Origin: Batrachochytrium dendrobatidis JAM81
Lineage: Eukaryota > Chytridiomycota > Chytridiomycetes > Rhizophydiales
Assembly: GCF_000203795.2 (NCBI RefSeq)
Contig: NW_006281099.1
Span: forward strand, 4,180,532-4,244,531
Length of the DNA stretch: 64,000 bases
Direction: 5' to 3'
In this document: in pieces, positions 36,175 through 51,712 of the stretch
Numbering within the stretch: position 1 is the stretch's first letter
Layout: the number at the start of each line of letters is the position of its first letter
The notes under the pieces: model-generated
What the model was told of the DNA's origin: nothing
Database searches by the model: none
Seen by the model: the letters and a program-made list of their open reading frames with translations, nothing else
Translations under genes and position numbers: made by a program

Positions 36175-36514
36175 TATGCTATGCATTTAAACCAGAATCA
36201 AATCGTTTTTGATCATAAATCAGTATACATTTTTATATGCCGTCATGCTAAGCGTATTTATGTTTTGCATAGCTTAGGCCAACAAATAGGGTTGTGGGAT
36301 AGCAGTCATAATGAATTGAGTCGAGATTTATTGTCTTTGGACTGATTGAAAATGCATATGCTGTGATAAAAAGCAAGCTAGTACTGTGAATCTCCAAAAA
36401 CTTAAAAAGTAAAGACATTTCGACCCAGACCTGTGGCATTGGCCTATAATTTCAAGGTGTGAGAACTATTTCAATGCAATCTTTTAACACTGGTATTCAA
36501 ATGAATGTCCTACC

Positions 36515-37747
36515 CTACGAGGAGATGTCCCAGTTGGAGAGTTTGTAGCTAGAATCTCTTTTACATTCCAAAACGCATAGCACATCAATATTCCGACAAT
36601 GGAGGCATGTACCGATCTAATTCAGGCAAGCCAATCGCGTGAGTACATTATAAAAAAACAGAATCGAGTGAAACTACATACGGTAAACATTGGACAAAAG
36701 CGTCCGATTGATCCTATAACATATATAATAGTGAGTATGTGTAGCCCTTATGTTTGGTGTGTTGAGTCGTCGGGTACACTACCTTTCCACCAAATTGACC
36801 ATTGTTTGCAGCTCCAATAATAGCCATAGTAATCATTGCAGAAAATGCAATAGTAAAAGTCACGATTGCGTTGGAATACAACACGTAATTGGAAATAGCC
36901 GGCAGTAGTTCCTTGCGACGACGTTCATTGATTCGAAGTGCAATCTACCCAATACAGTCACAATTAGACTCAGTAGGATCCATGTAACCCTGTGCAACTA
37001 TTCATTGAATTCAACTCACTGCAACAGAAATGATTGTGCAAATGATGGCATCAGTAGCAAGCATGATAGCTGCAAACGATCCAAAAAGCGATGGAGTGAC
37101 TAATATATTGAAAATGCATGAAATGCTTAGATGTAGCTGTATCCATATCAGTTGATTGACAGTCAGGTTTAAAGTTGAACTTACTTCCACCAATAGCAAC
37201 TAAGATTGGGATAGCAATACGTATTCCTCCAACTATTCGAAGCCAGATGACACTACGAGTACGAGTTGCTGGAGTATCTATTGGCCTCATTAAAAACTCG
37301 GCCGCACGAGAGATGATGGCATGAATAATCAAAATTCTGCCCACTTCAGTAATAAGTGTAGAACAATTCGCAATCAGTGCAAATGTACTAATCATCACTC
37401 ATACAATTATTTATAATTAGTTAATATTGAAATGTGTCCCATATTTTTATGGTAAACGTGATGGTTCTGTCAATGATTTAACTGGATACGACTTACATGA
37501 TACCCAAAAAGTTACTTTGGCTGTAGAAAAGCATGGAAAATGCTACCCCTTTGAACGCTTCTCCAATATGCAATAATGTAATGGCAATAAAAATCATTGC
37601 AGTTATACGTTTTTCACTGACACTCATAGAATCAAACGCCTTTTCTTTATAGAGTTGGTACGATCGAAGTGGAGGCAAGGCACCCAAAAGCGTAGCTGCT
37701 ACGGCAGTTGCAAGCAGCTGCAGATGAAATTCTGAAGATGCAGACAT
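36515..37747 (-). CDS. Polytopic membrane protein, function unknown
   Basis: Family not recognised. Six exons on the minus strand: 37497-37747, 37185-37387, 37020-37099, 36783-36944, 36682-36713, 36515-36548 (762 nt, 253 aa). About seven hydrophobic segments can be seen: LLATAVAATLLGALPPL, ITAMIFIAITLLHIGEAF, TFALIANCSTLITEVGRILI, IRIAIPILVAIGG, LFGSFAAIMLATDAIICTII and AIVTFTIAFSAMITMAIIGA. Charged loops such as RINERRRKEL separate them. It could be a transporter or receptor-like protein; no family motif decides. Exons 5 and 6 are only 32 and 34 nt and less certain, so the C-terminus after GQFGGK should be treated as provisional. Confidence 0.7.
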
Positions 37748-38398
37748 TTTAGCTTCCTGAGTTGAAATATCTATTTAATAGTACTAGAGCAGTTAGTAAA
37801 GTTGTCAAGCATCAAAGTATAGCTTGGTGGTAGCAGTCTAGTCATCTATTTACAGCAGATAAATCCTAGATATGGATAGTAATTTGTATGAAAATGGTAT
37901 TTGATCTTATATAATAAAGAAAAGTAATGATTACACTCTTGGATTTCAATGTGCACCTTGTGATCTTGAAGTTGGGTAGTAGCTTAAGCTCGATTTCTCT
38001 ATTTAGATAAATTAGTCTATTTGGACGCGTGCAATTATATTCCTTATATTGGATAAATCCACTCCACACTTTTGTTCCAGTTATCCACCCCACAATTTAC
38101 TTGACTCGTACCTAAATGCTTTTGACACTAAATCGCTATATCACATCAACTATATCCATGCATTGCTTCCAGTTTGATTGATATTAACTCGACTACGGTC
38201 TGACTCGGTAAAGGTAGCAGAATAAGACACGTCTTTCAGATAAAAATGCTTCTACAAGACTCGACTTTGTTTATTCAAATCTAATATTGACTTTGCTTTA
38301 AACACTTTGACGTCTAAAATAAATTTTCGATTCTTGAATCAAATTGCAATTTAATCTGATGTGTAGCAAGGATTAAAAGATGATGGTTGCTTTCCAAA
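37748..38398. other. Intergenic, no gene seen
   Basis: About 650 bp, AT-rich, between the start of the membrane protein gene and the AFG2 stop. I found no coding exon, RNA gene or repeat copy. Confidence 0.5.
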
Positions 38399-41647
<3,249 letters not shown>

Positions 41648-42562
41648 GGCTCTTGGTTTGAAAATAGCGCCTGCTAATGAAATGGGCTGTAAATCACTGC
41701 ATATATTTCAATATCGGTATTAATAAATATCCTGGTAGTGCAGACTGCCAAAATAGTAGCTAAATGGATACCTACGTTGTTTGATCGCTATCTCTACGAA
41801 TGGATTATGTCTAACAATCTCCTTTATTCAAGTTGACAAAGTGTAAAAATATTTATAGATGAATTCATCAACGATTACAAACTCGAGGGTTTTGCTGTCG
41901 TCCACTTGATAGTCTTTTTGAAATGATTATTTTCTACTTTTATTTTACTAGAATGGAAATAAATCAGTCAAGAGTCGATCGATATCTTGCGCTCGACAAC
42001 TTTTCATCTGGCTGGCTCAATAAGTAAATTCTGTCAACTTGACTAATTCAAACTTTGACTTGAAAATGTTCGACTCGTCTATTTTTGCCTATTCATTGAT
42101 CAAGTTCAAACAAGATTGCTTTTAAATAAACAAGCCTTGTGTAAGTAGAAAGTGATCAATTCATCAGAATTTGATACTGAATAATCTTGCTCGGCGGGTT
42201 TCGAGTATTTACAAGCTCTAATTGTTTCAAAAATAAAATATTTGATGAATGTGTAGTTTGAATGCAAAACTGAAACAAATATTACATTATCTAGAAATGA
42301 GATACAGTAAAGTATATCCAACCAGCGTGCCAGGAAATATCGACCAAATCTAGGCGTCTTTCCTATACATGAAAAGCCTATATACAAAACAAACTTGTTC
42401 AACAATGGGTATTGCATGATGATTTCCTGTTTCATATATTAAATACCTAAATGTACAATATCCAATTATAAAGTGATTGCTTATCTAGGTATCCAGCAAA
42501 AACATATTTAGACTTGAAAGGAGTTTTAAACGAACTTCGCGTCAAACTTTTAAAAATTCGTT
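41648..42562. promoter_or_regulatory. Divergent 0.9-kb intergenic between AFG2 and DNAJB13
   Basis: No coding exon found apart from a possible short N-terminal extension of AFG2 (in-frame to about 41700). The region must contain both promoters. No repeat copy recognised. Confidence 0.4.
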
Positions 42563-44141
42563 ATGGATTATTACAAGGTGTTGGGAATCAACCGAGCAGC
42601 AGATGACGATGATATTAAGCGTGCGTATCGCAAAATGGCTTTAAAGGTAAAGATACAGTTTCAAGCACATGTATTTAATTGTTCATCGCCTGTCTTTAAG
42701 GGGGTTTTTGGTTGCTTGTTTGCTGTCCTTGGTTTATTTAGCTATATACCAGTGACCAGCTATTTATCGTTTAAATATATGCATGTTTTTATGTATGAAT
42801 TATGACTCTAATTTTAACCCTCAATCACAATTTCCAAACAGCTTCATCCCGAACGAAACCCAGCTTTGGAAGCCAAGGAAGATTTTTTTAAAGTTGCAGA
42901 AGCGTATCATGTATTAAGTAATGGTAAATAGTACATATTTAATCAACTTTTTATTTGCAGTCATTTCATTGTGACTATGATATGGTATTGCACACTTGTT
43001 TACATGCCTGTATATTTGAAATAGCAAATCGAAAAGCCATATACGATCAATATGGCAGCGAGGGCTTAAAAAAAGGAGTACATCCTAAATTTAGTAATGT
43101 GTATTGCCTTTTTTTGTAAGAAATCATCAAGTACCACCAACTCATCTTGAACCGTAGATTTTGATGGATACAAAGGAGGATACGAGTTTCATGGAGACGC
43201 AGACGAAGTTTTTAACCAGTTTTTCGGTGGTAAAAATCCATTTTCGGGTAAGCAACACATTTTGATAATAAGCATGATACACTGAGCTTATACTATGATA
43301 TCAGACTTTTTTTCTCAGCACGGGGGGTCGGAAAAGGCTGTTTTTGGATCCAGATTTGGAGGTCTTCATGGCATGAATAAAGGAGTTTCTGAATCTGCCA
43401 TAGTGCAAGATCCTCCCATCGAGTTTGACCTTATCCTCACGTTACAGGAGTTGTATCTTGGATGTGTAAAAAAGATTAAAATTTCTAGAAAGGTATCCAA
43501 TAGTTTGTCTTGTAGTCAATCTTACATGATCAAATTGAATGCCAAAAGTTACTCATTATACACTGTATATTGCTTAGGTTCTCGACGATGATGGTTTTAC
43601 TACATCTCTAGTGGATAAAATATTAACAGTGGAGGTTTGTCCTGGATGGAAAGCTGGAACTAAAGTGATATTTCCTAAAGAGGGAGATCAAGGTCCCAAC
43701 CGTATTCCTGGTAATTCCAGCTTGTGATGATTTTTTACAATATGATTGATCAATATAAGCTATGGCTAATCATTTAAATGTAAACCATTTGTTTGAAATC
43801 CAAAATGTTGTGTAGCGGATATGGTTTTTACGGTGAAGGAGGAAAAGCACCCACAGTTTACTCGGCAGGGAAACGATATTGTGTATTCTGTAGATATTCC
43901 ACTAGTGAAGGCTTTGACAGGATGGAATATGGACATTCAAACATTAGATGGCCGTTTACTCAAGGTGCCAGTCAATGAAACAGTCACTCCAAACCAAGTA
44001 AAAACAGTCCCTAATGAAGGAATGCCTATTTACAAGCAAGCTGGAAAACGCGGCTCGCTGATTATCCAGTTCAAAACACAGTTTCCTACACATCTTACTG
44101 ATCATCAAAGGATGCTTTTAAAACAAGCCTTTTCTTCATGA
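42563..44141 (+). CDS. DNAJB13: DNAJB13-type J protein, radial-spoke component
   Basis: Type II Hsp40 of the flagellar radial spoke (RSP16 in Chlamydomonas, DNAJB13 in animals). Seven exons: 42563-42646, 42842-42923, 43025-43093, 43158-43247, 43305-43492, 43578-43710, 43816-44141 (972 nt, 323 aa; human 316). J domain [20 protein letters not shown]. The canonical HPD is HPE here (LHPERNP). DNAJB13-specific features include [57 protein letters not shown] and [13 protein letters not shown]. The C-terminal domain ends [19 protein letters not shown]. The degenerate HPD implies weak or absent Hsp70 stimulation, a trait of this subfamily. Its presence indicates a motile 9+2 flagellum. Confidence 0.93.
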
Positions 44142-44625
44142 ATAAACTGGGTTGAATTAGAAACATGAATGCTGATATACATTTAAAAGATTCCAGCAGT
44201 GACATTGAGTTTGAAATCACAACTGACGACAGAGGGAATAGTGAGAGAATAAAAGTATTTATCGATCGTTTCCTATACACGACAATCTGACTTGTTGACA
44301 CGATCAGTTTGCTAAATAACTTGCTGCTCTTTTGAATTGGATATTCGACAACATCACTCATTCGGTCTTGTTCTGATACGACCCTCAGCGTCCTCAAGTC
44401 TACATTAACCTAAAATAAACGTGCAATTTTTGAGTTTCTATATAACCAAAAACATACTTTTTCATTCTCATGTCCACCACAACTAGCTGTAAACCTTGAT
44501 GTAGTGTAGCCATCACAATAAACATTTATTGTGGTGAATGCAAGATACTTGCCATACGATCGAGTTCAATAATAAATTGTTGATTCTATTTTATATTTTA
44601 CCTTCAAATCACTACTTGAACATTC
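44142..44625. repeat. Intergenic with dispersed repeat, copy H (about 44175-44400)
   Basis: Non-coding. The stretch ACAATCTGACTTGTTGACAC with the following CAGTTTGCT matches copy B near 29424-29457, and the next 90 bp align loosely, including GGTCTTGTTCTGATACG. The remainder is the PEX3 promoter. Confidence 0.5.
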
Positions 44626-46560
44626 ATGGCGATTTGGTCTTCGCTATCAGAGCTTATCTCTAGAAACAGAACCCGCCTGGCATGGGTATGTGGAACTGCT
44701 GCTTCGGGATATATGCTCATCAAGTTTGCTCAGACCAAATGGGATGAGTCTCAAGCAAGACGTGAGGTTGAGCAAGTGTCAAAGGCCAAGTAAGTGGAAA
44801 TAAACACTTGATATACAAGACAGTTCCATCTTAACAGATAAAGCACTCCGTAGTAGCAATTCAAATAAGAAACTAATTAAAGACAACTGTATTCTGCAAT
44901 TGATGCCAACATTCCATCTTTTCCTTGTATACTTTTGCTACTTTATTTCTACATCAGTATCAAACGGCATTTTGAACAGAATCTCAACGACTGCTCATTT
45001 GTAGTATCATCATTACTACCAACCCTTAGTGAGCATCTATTTGTTTCTCTTGATGTGGAATTTGTTACTGCGAAACTTCAGCAATCTCGATCTCAATCCA
45101 AACAGGTTTCCTTTGATCAAAATCAAACATCAGAGCAGAATCAAAGCATTGATCCAGAGCAACAAAATAATCCATCTCAACCCAAATCGGATCCATTGGC
45201 CAGTTTGCCTTTAAAAACTACCAAACTTGAGATGTGGGAAGACATCAAGATCATGAGTTTTACTCGCACAATATCATCTATTTATTTGCTTAATCTCTTG
45301 ACGATCTTTACAACAATCCAGCTTAGTATTCTTGGACGGTTTTTCTACCTAGACAGCGTCGCCACTCTTTCCCAGCAAAGAGAGTGTGATTATGAAGATT
45401 TAAACGAAAGTCTAAATCCGCCACATTTACTGGCTGCCGAACCTAGACACATATCTGAAGAGGTGGAAAGACAATATCTGACTTTTAGCTGGTATCTTTT
45501 GAATATTGGCTGGGAGAAGTGCGTTTCTCGGGTCCGAGGTATTGTCGAGACTGTCGTAGGAAGGTCAGTATATAATATTCAATACATGGTTCTAAATGCT
45601 TGCTGATGTGCCAGTATGTTTGTGATATGCTTTGTCTAGTATTCCTCTTAAAGGTCCCATAAACTACACAAGGCTTGTTCATATTATAAACCAGATTCGA
45701 ACAGAGTTTGAGCATGACGATCTTCAAAAGGATCTGCTTCATAGGTACCGTCATTGAGCTTGAATCAAATAGATGTGCTTGGCATTCATTTAAATCGTAT
45801 TGCTAACTATATCGTTGTTTTAGAATGGATATGTATTTGCTGCCCCCAGAAGGCAAGGAGGATATGGTTCTCAAGGATGGCGGAATCACTGTTGAGGATG
45901 GTGGAATCAAACAAAAATATGTGGCCGAATCGACTTTAAAGCATCTTTTGGACGAGACTCGCGACTTTTTGGAAAGGTGTGTTTGTCCGGTTGCCAGACT
46001 GTTAGATATCTTAGATTTGATACATTTTTTCAAAAGCTATTACCAACTTTAGTTTATAATGTGCATCCAATAGTTCCGATTTTCAGTTTGTCTTGCAGTC
46101 TTGTTTAAACGAATCATTTGAGCTTTTACTGTCACAATTTAAGCCGCAGTTTAGCTTTTTAAAAGACGAGCCTTTTGAATCACATCCTAATCGTAAAGAA
46201 CTGAATCCCGTTACAGCATCCACTCTTTCAGCTGTAACTGATGATGGTGGCGAAACAGAGGGTGTTATAAAAACAGAGCTAGCAAAGCCTGATGTGTTTA
46301 CAAAGACAATACCATTGGCGGGAGTTTTGCCGACTATCTCTCGTACTATTCATCATATTGTCAATGGAGTTCCCAATCTATTTCTTGATGTAAGTTTTTT
46401 GATTCACTTGTATAAAGGGTGCAAGAATACTTGCAGATGCCTGTCTAATCATTTTGCAACTTGGATACTGTTGAAAATTTAGGTGATATCTTCAAATCCG
46501 CATTTAAAATCATTATCGGTTGTTGTTTATACCGACTGGAAAGATGACCATGCAATTTGA
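44626..46560 (+). CDS. PEX3: Peroxin-3 (PEX3), peroxisome biogenesis
   Basis: Peroxisomal membrane anchor that receives Pex19 with its membrane-protein cargo. Six exons: 44626-44789, 44958-45563, 45640-45744, 45824-45976, 46074-46389, 46483-46560 (1422 nt, 473 aa). Family signatures: an N-terminal Arg-rich start with a TM segment (RTRLAWVCGTAASGYMLIKF), then IKRHFEQNLNDCSFVVSSLLPTL. Further on are KLEMWEDIKIMSFTRTISSI with a hydrophobic stretch (YLLNLLTIFTTIQLSILGR), FSWYLLNIGW, and a C-terminal LAGVLPTISRTIHHIVNGVP. The length is normal for fungi. A Gln/Ser-rich insertion near residues 95-135 (QNQTSEQNQSIDPEQQNN) looks lineage-specific. Confidence 0.94.
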
Positions 46561-47183
46561 TTGAAGTTTATTTTAACCCACAATCTATTTGGCCTATATT
46601 TTTATTACTGAGCGATTATGGCTTTAATATTTTAAATTTGTTAAAAGTGGATTGATGATATTTTGTATCAACAAAATGTGACTGAATAGTCGGCGGTTCA
46701 ACTTTTGTGTAAACAACTGATCGGATGCTTAAGCAATGTTTGCATTACAGTTTGAGTAAATCTTACACTACTTTGATCTTCAATTCTTTGTTCTATAAAC
46801 CAAACATTGGGTGACTTGTATGGAAACAACAGCTGTATTCCTGATACGTTGATCTTTATTTTCTTGAACCAAAACACGAACGTATCCGAGTTTGTAGAAT
46901 TGTATTGATAATATCAACAGTTGAGCCCAATACATGGACTGCAATGGATGGATCTAGTGATCTTATAATGTATGGTCATGCCTTATAAACTATAGCTTGT
47001 GAGTACTATATGATGGACGTATTTATTGAAGGTCAATTTCTAATAGGAAATCGCAACAAATATTTAACCATTATTTCCAACCAAAATAGAGGCAATCCCT
47101 GCAGAACAAGTGTCCCGTTTTACGTGAATAGTCATAAGTTGAAAGATATTTTATCACACCAACTCAACTCTGCACATCTCATC
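46561..47183. repeat. Intergenic with dispersed repeat, copy E (about 46790-47130)
   Basis: Non-coding. Between 46800 and 46880 the core reads ACATTGGGTGACTTGTATGG, then AAACAACAG and ACGTATCCGAG. This aligns with 33548 onward (copy D), 53405 onward (G) and 63445 onward (F). The right end GTTTTACGTGAATA at 47117-47130 is the shared end motif. The copy ends only about 50 bp before the HADH start codon. Confidence 0.6.
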
Positions 47184-48553
47184 ATGTTCCAATCTCCTGT
47201 TCTGTCTGCAGTTTCTCGCTATGCTGTTTATTCCAAGCAATCAGCCAATACTATGAAAAGATCATTTGCTACATCAGTAGTAGCAACCAAGAGGTTTGAT
47301 ACTATTGGTGTGATTGGAGCTGGCCAAATGGGAATGGGTATTGCACATGTAGCTGCACATATTGCCAAAAAGTCAGTGATTCTGCTCGACTCTAATCACA
47401 AGCAGATTGAAAAAGGAGTCAAGCTTCTTGGTATGTCATTTATTGAGTGATTGTGTATTTCCCAACTATTACATATTTATCACGACGTTGATGTCTTGAT
47501 CTATCAGTTTGAATGATATCATTCCACTCAATTTATTATTGTTTTGCAGATGTTCTTCTTAAAAAGGATATTCTTAAAGGTAAGATCACCGAGGAAGAGT
47601 GTGCTGCCACGAAAAGTCGGATTAGCACCACAACCAACATGAAAGACTTTGCTCAAGTTGATTTTGTGATCGAGGTATGTCATGTTTGTGTAGATTCAAT
47701 GTGGCTTTAGATTGGACAATTTAGCAATATTTTTTTATTGTAGGCTGTCAGTGAGAGTCCAAGTTTGAAGCGAGAGCTGTTTGTAGGATTAGATCAGATC
47801 ACTCCTAAGCATGCTATTCTGGCATCCAACACCTCGTCCATCTCGATCACCAAAATTGCTGCATCGACCAAGCGTCCTGAACAGGTATATGGTTCATATG
47901 TATTGAAGCAAAATGCTGAATTATCAGCCGCTTGTACTTTTGTTGGTCGTTAAAGGCAATCGATGGGCTTATGAGTTGAGCGTGAATCTAAACTCAGTAT
48001 TTTGGTGGATGATGTACTACCAGGTGATTGGAATGCATTTTATGAACCCTGTTCCTGTCATGAAATTGGTTGAGATTATTCCTGGTCTTGCCACCTCTCC
48101 AGAAACATTGGCCTCGACACTTCAGTTAGCACAATTGATGGGGAAAACCACTACCGAGTCGGCAGATGTTCCTGGTTTTATTGCAAACCGTGTTTTGATG
48201 CCCTACATCAACGAAGCCATTTATGTACTTCAAGAGGTGAGTTGAATTGGAACGATCAAGACTCGACCCATTTAGGATTTAAAATTGATTTTTATGAATA
48301 TCCACCGTTTGGAAAACAGGGAATTGCTACTCGGGAGCATATTGATACTACCATGAAACTCGGAACCAATGTTCCTATGGGACCACTGACTCTTGGTGAT
48401 TTCATTGGGCTTGATACTTGTCTTGCCATCATGCGTGTGCTGCACACTCAGCTTGGAGATGACAAGTACCGTCCCTCTCCACTTTTAATCAAGTATGTGG
48501 ATGCAGGATGGCTTGGAAAAAAGACTGGTCGCGGTTTCTACGAGTACAAGTAG
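47184..48553 (+). CDS. 3-hydroxyacyl-CoA dehydrogenase, probably mitochondrial
   Basis: NAD-dependent oxidation of L-3-hydroxyacyl-CoA (or 3-hydroxybutyryl-CoA), a beta-oxidation step. Five exons: 47184-47430, 47550-47674, 47744-47884, 48024-48236, 48320-48553 (960 nt, 319 aa). The N-terminus [19 protein letters not shown] with more basic and hydroxylated residues up to about 35 looks like a mitochondrial presequence. The Rossmann motif [17 protein letters not shown] follows, then [15 protein letters not shown], the catalytic His/Glu region [34 protein letters not shown], and the C-terminal domain to [12 protein letters not shown]. It matches stand-alone HADH rather than the multifunctional enzyme. 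Confidence 0.94.
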
Positions 48554-48739
48554 TAACAATAAAAGAACAGATCGAGATGGTATCTCGACGAATTGAGTAG
48601 CTAATAGGGCATGCCCAATACAAGATCGATCTGAGAAAGAATTCTTGATGTTTTATTGTTGGATCAGAATAGGAACAAGAATCCAACGTATGTTGGTCAG
48701 AAATAGGCCCAAAAAGCCATGGTGTGCTCAAGATGCAGA

Positions 48740-49069
48740 TTAATCCTTGAGTTCCATAGCATCCAGTTTCTTTTGCCAGAAACCACCAACAACCGGGATG
48801 TTGGTGAAGATATCACGACGTGCAAGAGAAGTAGGCTCGATAAAAAAGAGAGCAGCAATGCCAGCAAAGGCACCCCATGTAGCAATTGAAGTCGAGCTGT
48901 ATATCCATAAACGTTAGTATTGAAACTCGAGGTACGCAGTGGTAAAGACATGATAATCAGACCAGTGTAAACAATCAAAAACTTACTAATTGGCAATCCT
49001 CTTTGGGTGGAGTGCAGGACGAAGGGTTCTGATCCAAGGAGCAACAGTAACAAACGAGTTGAGCAACAT
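48740..49069 (-). CDS. QCR10: Cytochrome bc1 complex subunit 10 (QCR10-like)
   Basis: Small inner-membrane subunit of respiratory complex III. Two exons on the minus strand: 48987-49069 and 48740-48896 (240 nt, 79 aa). The N-terminal half is basic and amphipathic (PWIRTLRPALHPKRIANY). A single TM segment follows (TSIATWGAFAGIAALFFIE), then ARRDIFTNIPVVGGFWQKKL, which matches the conserved RRDI..KIPVVGGYW pattern of fungal Qcr10. It converges on the HADH gene, 187 bp from its stop. Confidence 0.85.
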
Positions 49070-49185
49070 GTTTGGGAATGGCTGGTCAAGTGGAAAAAGC
49101 AAGCAAAAAGTGAGTGTTGCTACACGTGACTGAGCAATTGAACGACGCGTCGCTTCGAGTTTCCGATTTATTCAACGAGCAACAA

Positions 49186-51421
49186 ATGGGTTGCATAAAC
49201 TCTAGTAAGTGCTGATGGATCCCATTCAAGTCATTTAAACCAGATGGACAGAGTAGAGTGCTCATTATATTCAATTGCTAACTCATTCATGTACTAGTTT
49301 TGGAAGATGACGACGGCGACGGCCGTAATTCCATGGAGTTTCATCCTGTTTCAGAACCATCAAGAAATCCATATAGCTCGCCTACTACTCCAACTCCTCC
49401 ATTACAATCCCGCAGAATGACAGGCTCTCCGCCTACACATTTATATAATCCTCGCACACATTCTGGACCCAATCAGACACCTGCTCAACAGAGTTTTCCT
49501 GCTTCGCAAGCATATCCACGAAATGGAACACCACCAGCATCTGTGGCGTATGGTAAAACCCAGACTGGTTCTGAGATGATACCTGCGGCAGATGCTACCA
49601 ATAGGATTGCCTACTCGAACCAAACACAACCATCAGTTGCTATAGGATCATCTGCTTATTATGACAAGGCCATCAGACCTGTTGGTAACACAGCTGGCTC
49701 CTCTATACACGGTCCTGTGCATAGCTCCCATCTACAGGGACCAGCCCCAATTAAATTCCCACCTCGTTCGGGGCAATCAATGAATATTGCCAATAGCTCT
49801 TTTAATAATTCATATCAGCAACCGCCATCCTCTACAAAACCGTCTGTTTATTCTAGTCCACCTATTTCTCAGCAGTCAATTTCTACAAAACCGTCTGTCT
49901 ATTCTAGTCCACTTATTTCTCAGCAGTCAATATCCTCTACAAAGCCACCTGTTCATTCTGACCCACTCGCTTCTCAACAGCCAGTAAACCGTCAAATACT
50001 TGATACTGATCACAATCATTCACTACAGGATATAGGCTCTAAGCTGTCTGTAAAACAAAGTCTAGAAGTAAAAGGCAGCTCCACTCCAAATCTTGGATCT
50101 TTGGGGAAAAATGGAAGCAATGTGCTGGTCAACTTGGAAAGTCTTTTAGAGGAACTTCGTGCTACACAGACACGTTCATCCTTGAAGCCTCGTATGGATC
50201 AAGTGACAGAGATGGATGTGTTTGAAGAAGAGTGGGTTGTCGACCAATCGCCTGCAAATTCTCCACTTCCAACTCAATCTTCACCCGAGCCATCATCTTT
50301 CTCTAATCAAACTTTCCGTCGTAATCGAGTAATCTCTTGCTATGGTGAACTCGCAGATGCTGTGGATATTCAAGACGGTGCTGCCCTTGCAAAGGCGACT
50401 CTTGTGAATAAAATGCAGGAAATATCTCAAAGAAGAAAACTTCGTCAAGCAACCCAATCTCATGCCACTCATTCTGCATTACATATTCCAAGAGCCGACT
50501 CTCCCATATCTACAGTCTACTCTACGTCTACTCCAAATATGCCTTTTCTCGAGGTTTCATTACAGCCTCCTCTCAACAGCTCGTTTGATGACTTGTATGA
50601 TAACGCACACAGCCCTCGTCGCGATACCCAGATTTCACAATCTGTAGAAGGACATGAATCAAACTCCTCTGCTGGCACAATGGTTAAATCTCCATCAGAT
50701 GACATGAATCATTTTGGCGATTCACAAACCGGAACAATAGAAGACTCAATATCTACTCTTGCGGACCCATCGCATCAAGATTCCCACCTTGGCAAAGAGC
50801 TGGTCTCTAATAGTCAAGCAACGTCTTGTTCTGAAGAAATGCATGCAAGTATTTTTTACAATGCCTGTTTATTGAGACCCAATGCTAATTTTATTTGAAT
50901 TGTACCTAAATTAGGAATTGCAAAATGGTTCAAAAAAGAGTGCTATTTGTGCATTTTGTGAAGAAGAAATACATGATCGTCCCATATTTCTTCTTGGAAG
51001 AAACTGGCACAGAGATCATTCACGTTGCTACGAATGCCGTAGACCTATCGGAGTCGATAACTTTATTGAAATCGGTTCCTTTTTATACTGTGAAGACCAT
51101 TATCTAAAAGTCAACAACAAATACGTTGTTCGACGAGAAAGTGATCGAACAAAACAAACATCAGTAGAGGCAGAGCTATCACAAATCAAACAGCACAACA
51201 CAGTACGCAAAGTTCGAAACCTATTTACATTTGAAAAGGCTGTCAAGGTGAATATGCTGACGGTCATGGAAGAACGTACTCGTAACGGTCGAATGCAACG
51301 TTCTGTTATGTCATGGATGCCAAAAGATGGTGAATACGAATTGGAACTAAAACAGCTTGCAGAATTAAACTCACGGCCACGATCTGTATTGCAATCAACT
51401 TTTGAAGAACCTTTTGAATAA
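49186..51421 (+). CDS. Single-LIM-domain protein with predicted N-terminal dual acylation
   Basis: Family not recognised beyond the LIM domain. Three exons: 49186-49204, 49298-50844, 50915-51421 (2073 nt, 690 aa). The 19-nt first exon codes MGCINS, a strong N-myristoylation plus palmitoylation signal that suggests membrane tethering. Residues 8-515 are Ser/Pro/Gln-rich and disordered, with three tandem repeats (KPSVYSSP.ISQQ) near 180-235 and a short helix (LVNLESLLEELRATQTRSS), an LD-like motif. The LIM domain runs about 525-580: CAFC, HSRCYEC, LYCEDHY. The C-terminal region (RKVRNLFTFEKAVKVNML) is helical. LD-like motif plus LIM recalls paxillin, but only one LIM is present. Intron 2 uses a GC donor (CAT/GCAAGT). 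Confidence 0.8.
49829..49985 (+). repeat. In-frame tandem repeat, three units of about 51-57 nt
   Basis: Three consecutive units encode variants of STKPSVYSSPPISQQS within the disordered part of the LIM gene. Units 1 and 2 are nearly identical at DNA level; unit 3 has diverged. Confidence 0.8.
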
Positions 51422-51712
51422 ACTATATTTATTTCAAAGCGGTTTATCTTTTGAACTTATTACTGAAAGGGTTGAATGCCAATTCATCCTATTGCAAAAG
51501 CAGACTGGTTAAGATACATGTAAATCATTTGAATGCACTTGCAACGTTGAATTGAAAATACATTTGATTTCCAAGTCATGATAAATTTGAAATCTAAAGC
51601 AGGGTTGTTTTAAAGGGATTTATTGAAATGCCTTGCCTATTATTTGTATCGCTAGATGTATGCCCACGACAAGGCAAAAATTAAACTCATGCACATTATT
51701 GCTCATGTGTTT

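Noticed and set aside
47010..47183. N-terminal extension of the HADH open frame upstream of 47184
   Set aside because: It lies in repeat copy E and has no dehydrogenase or targeting features; the ATG at 47184 starts a proper mitochondrial presequence.
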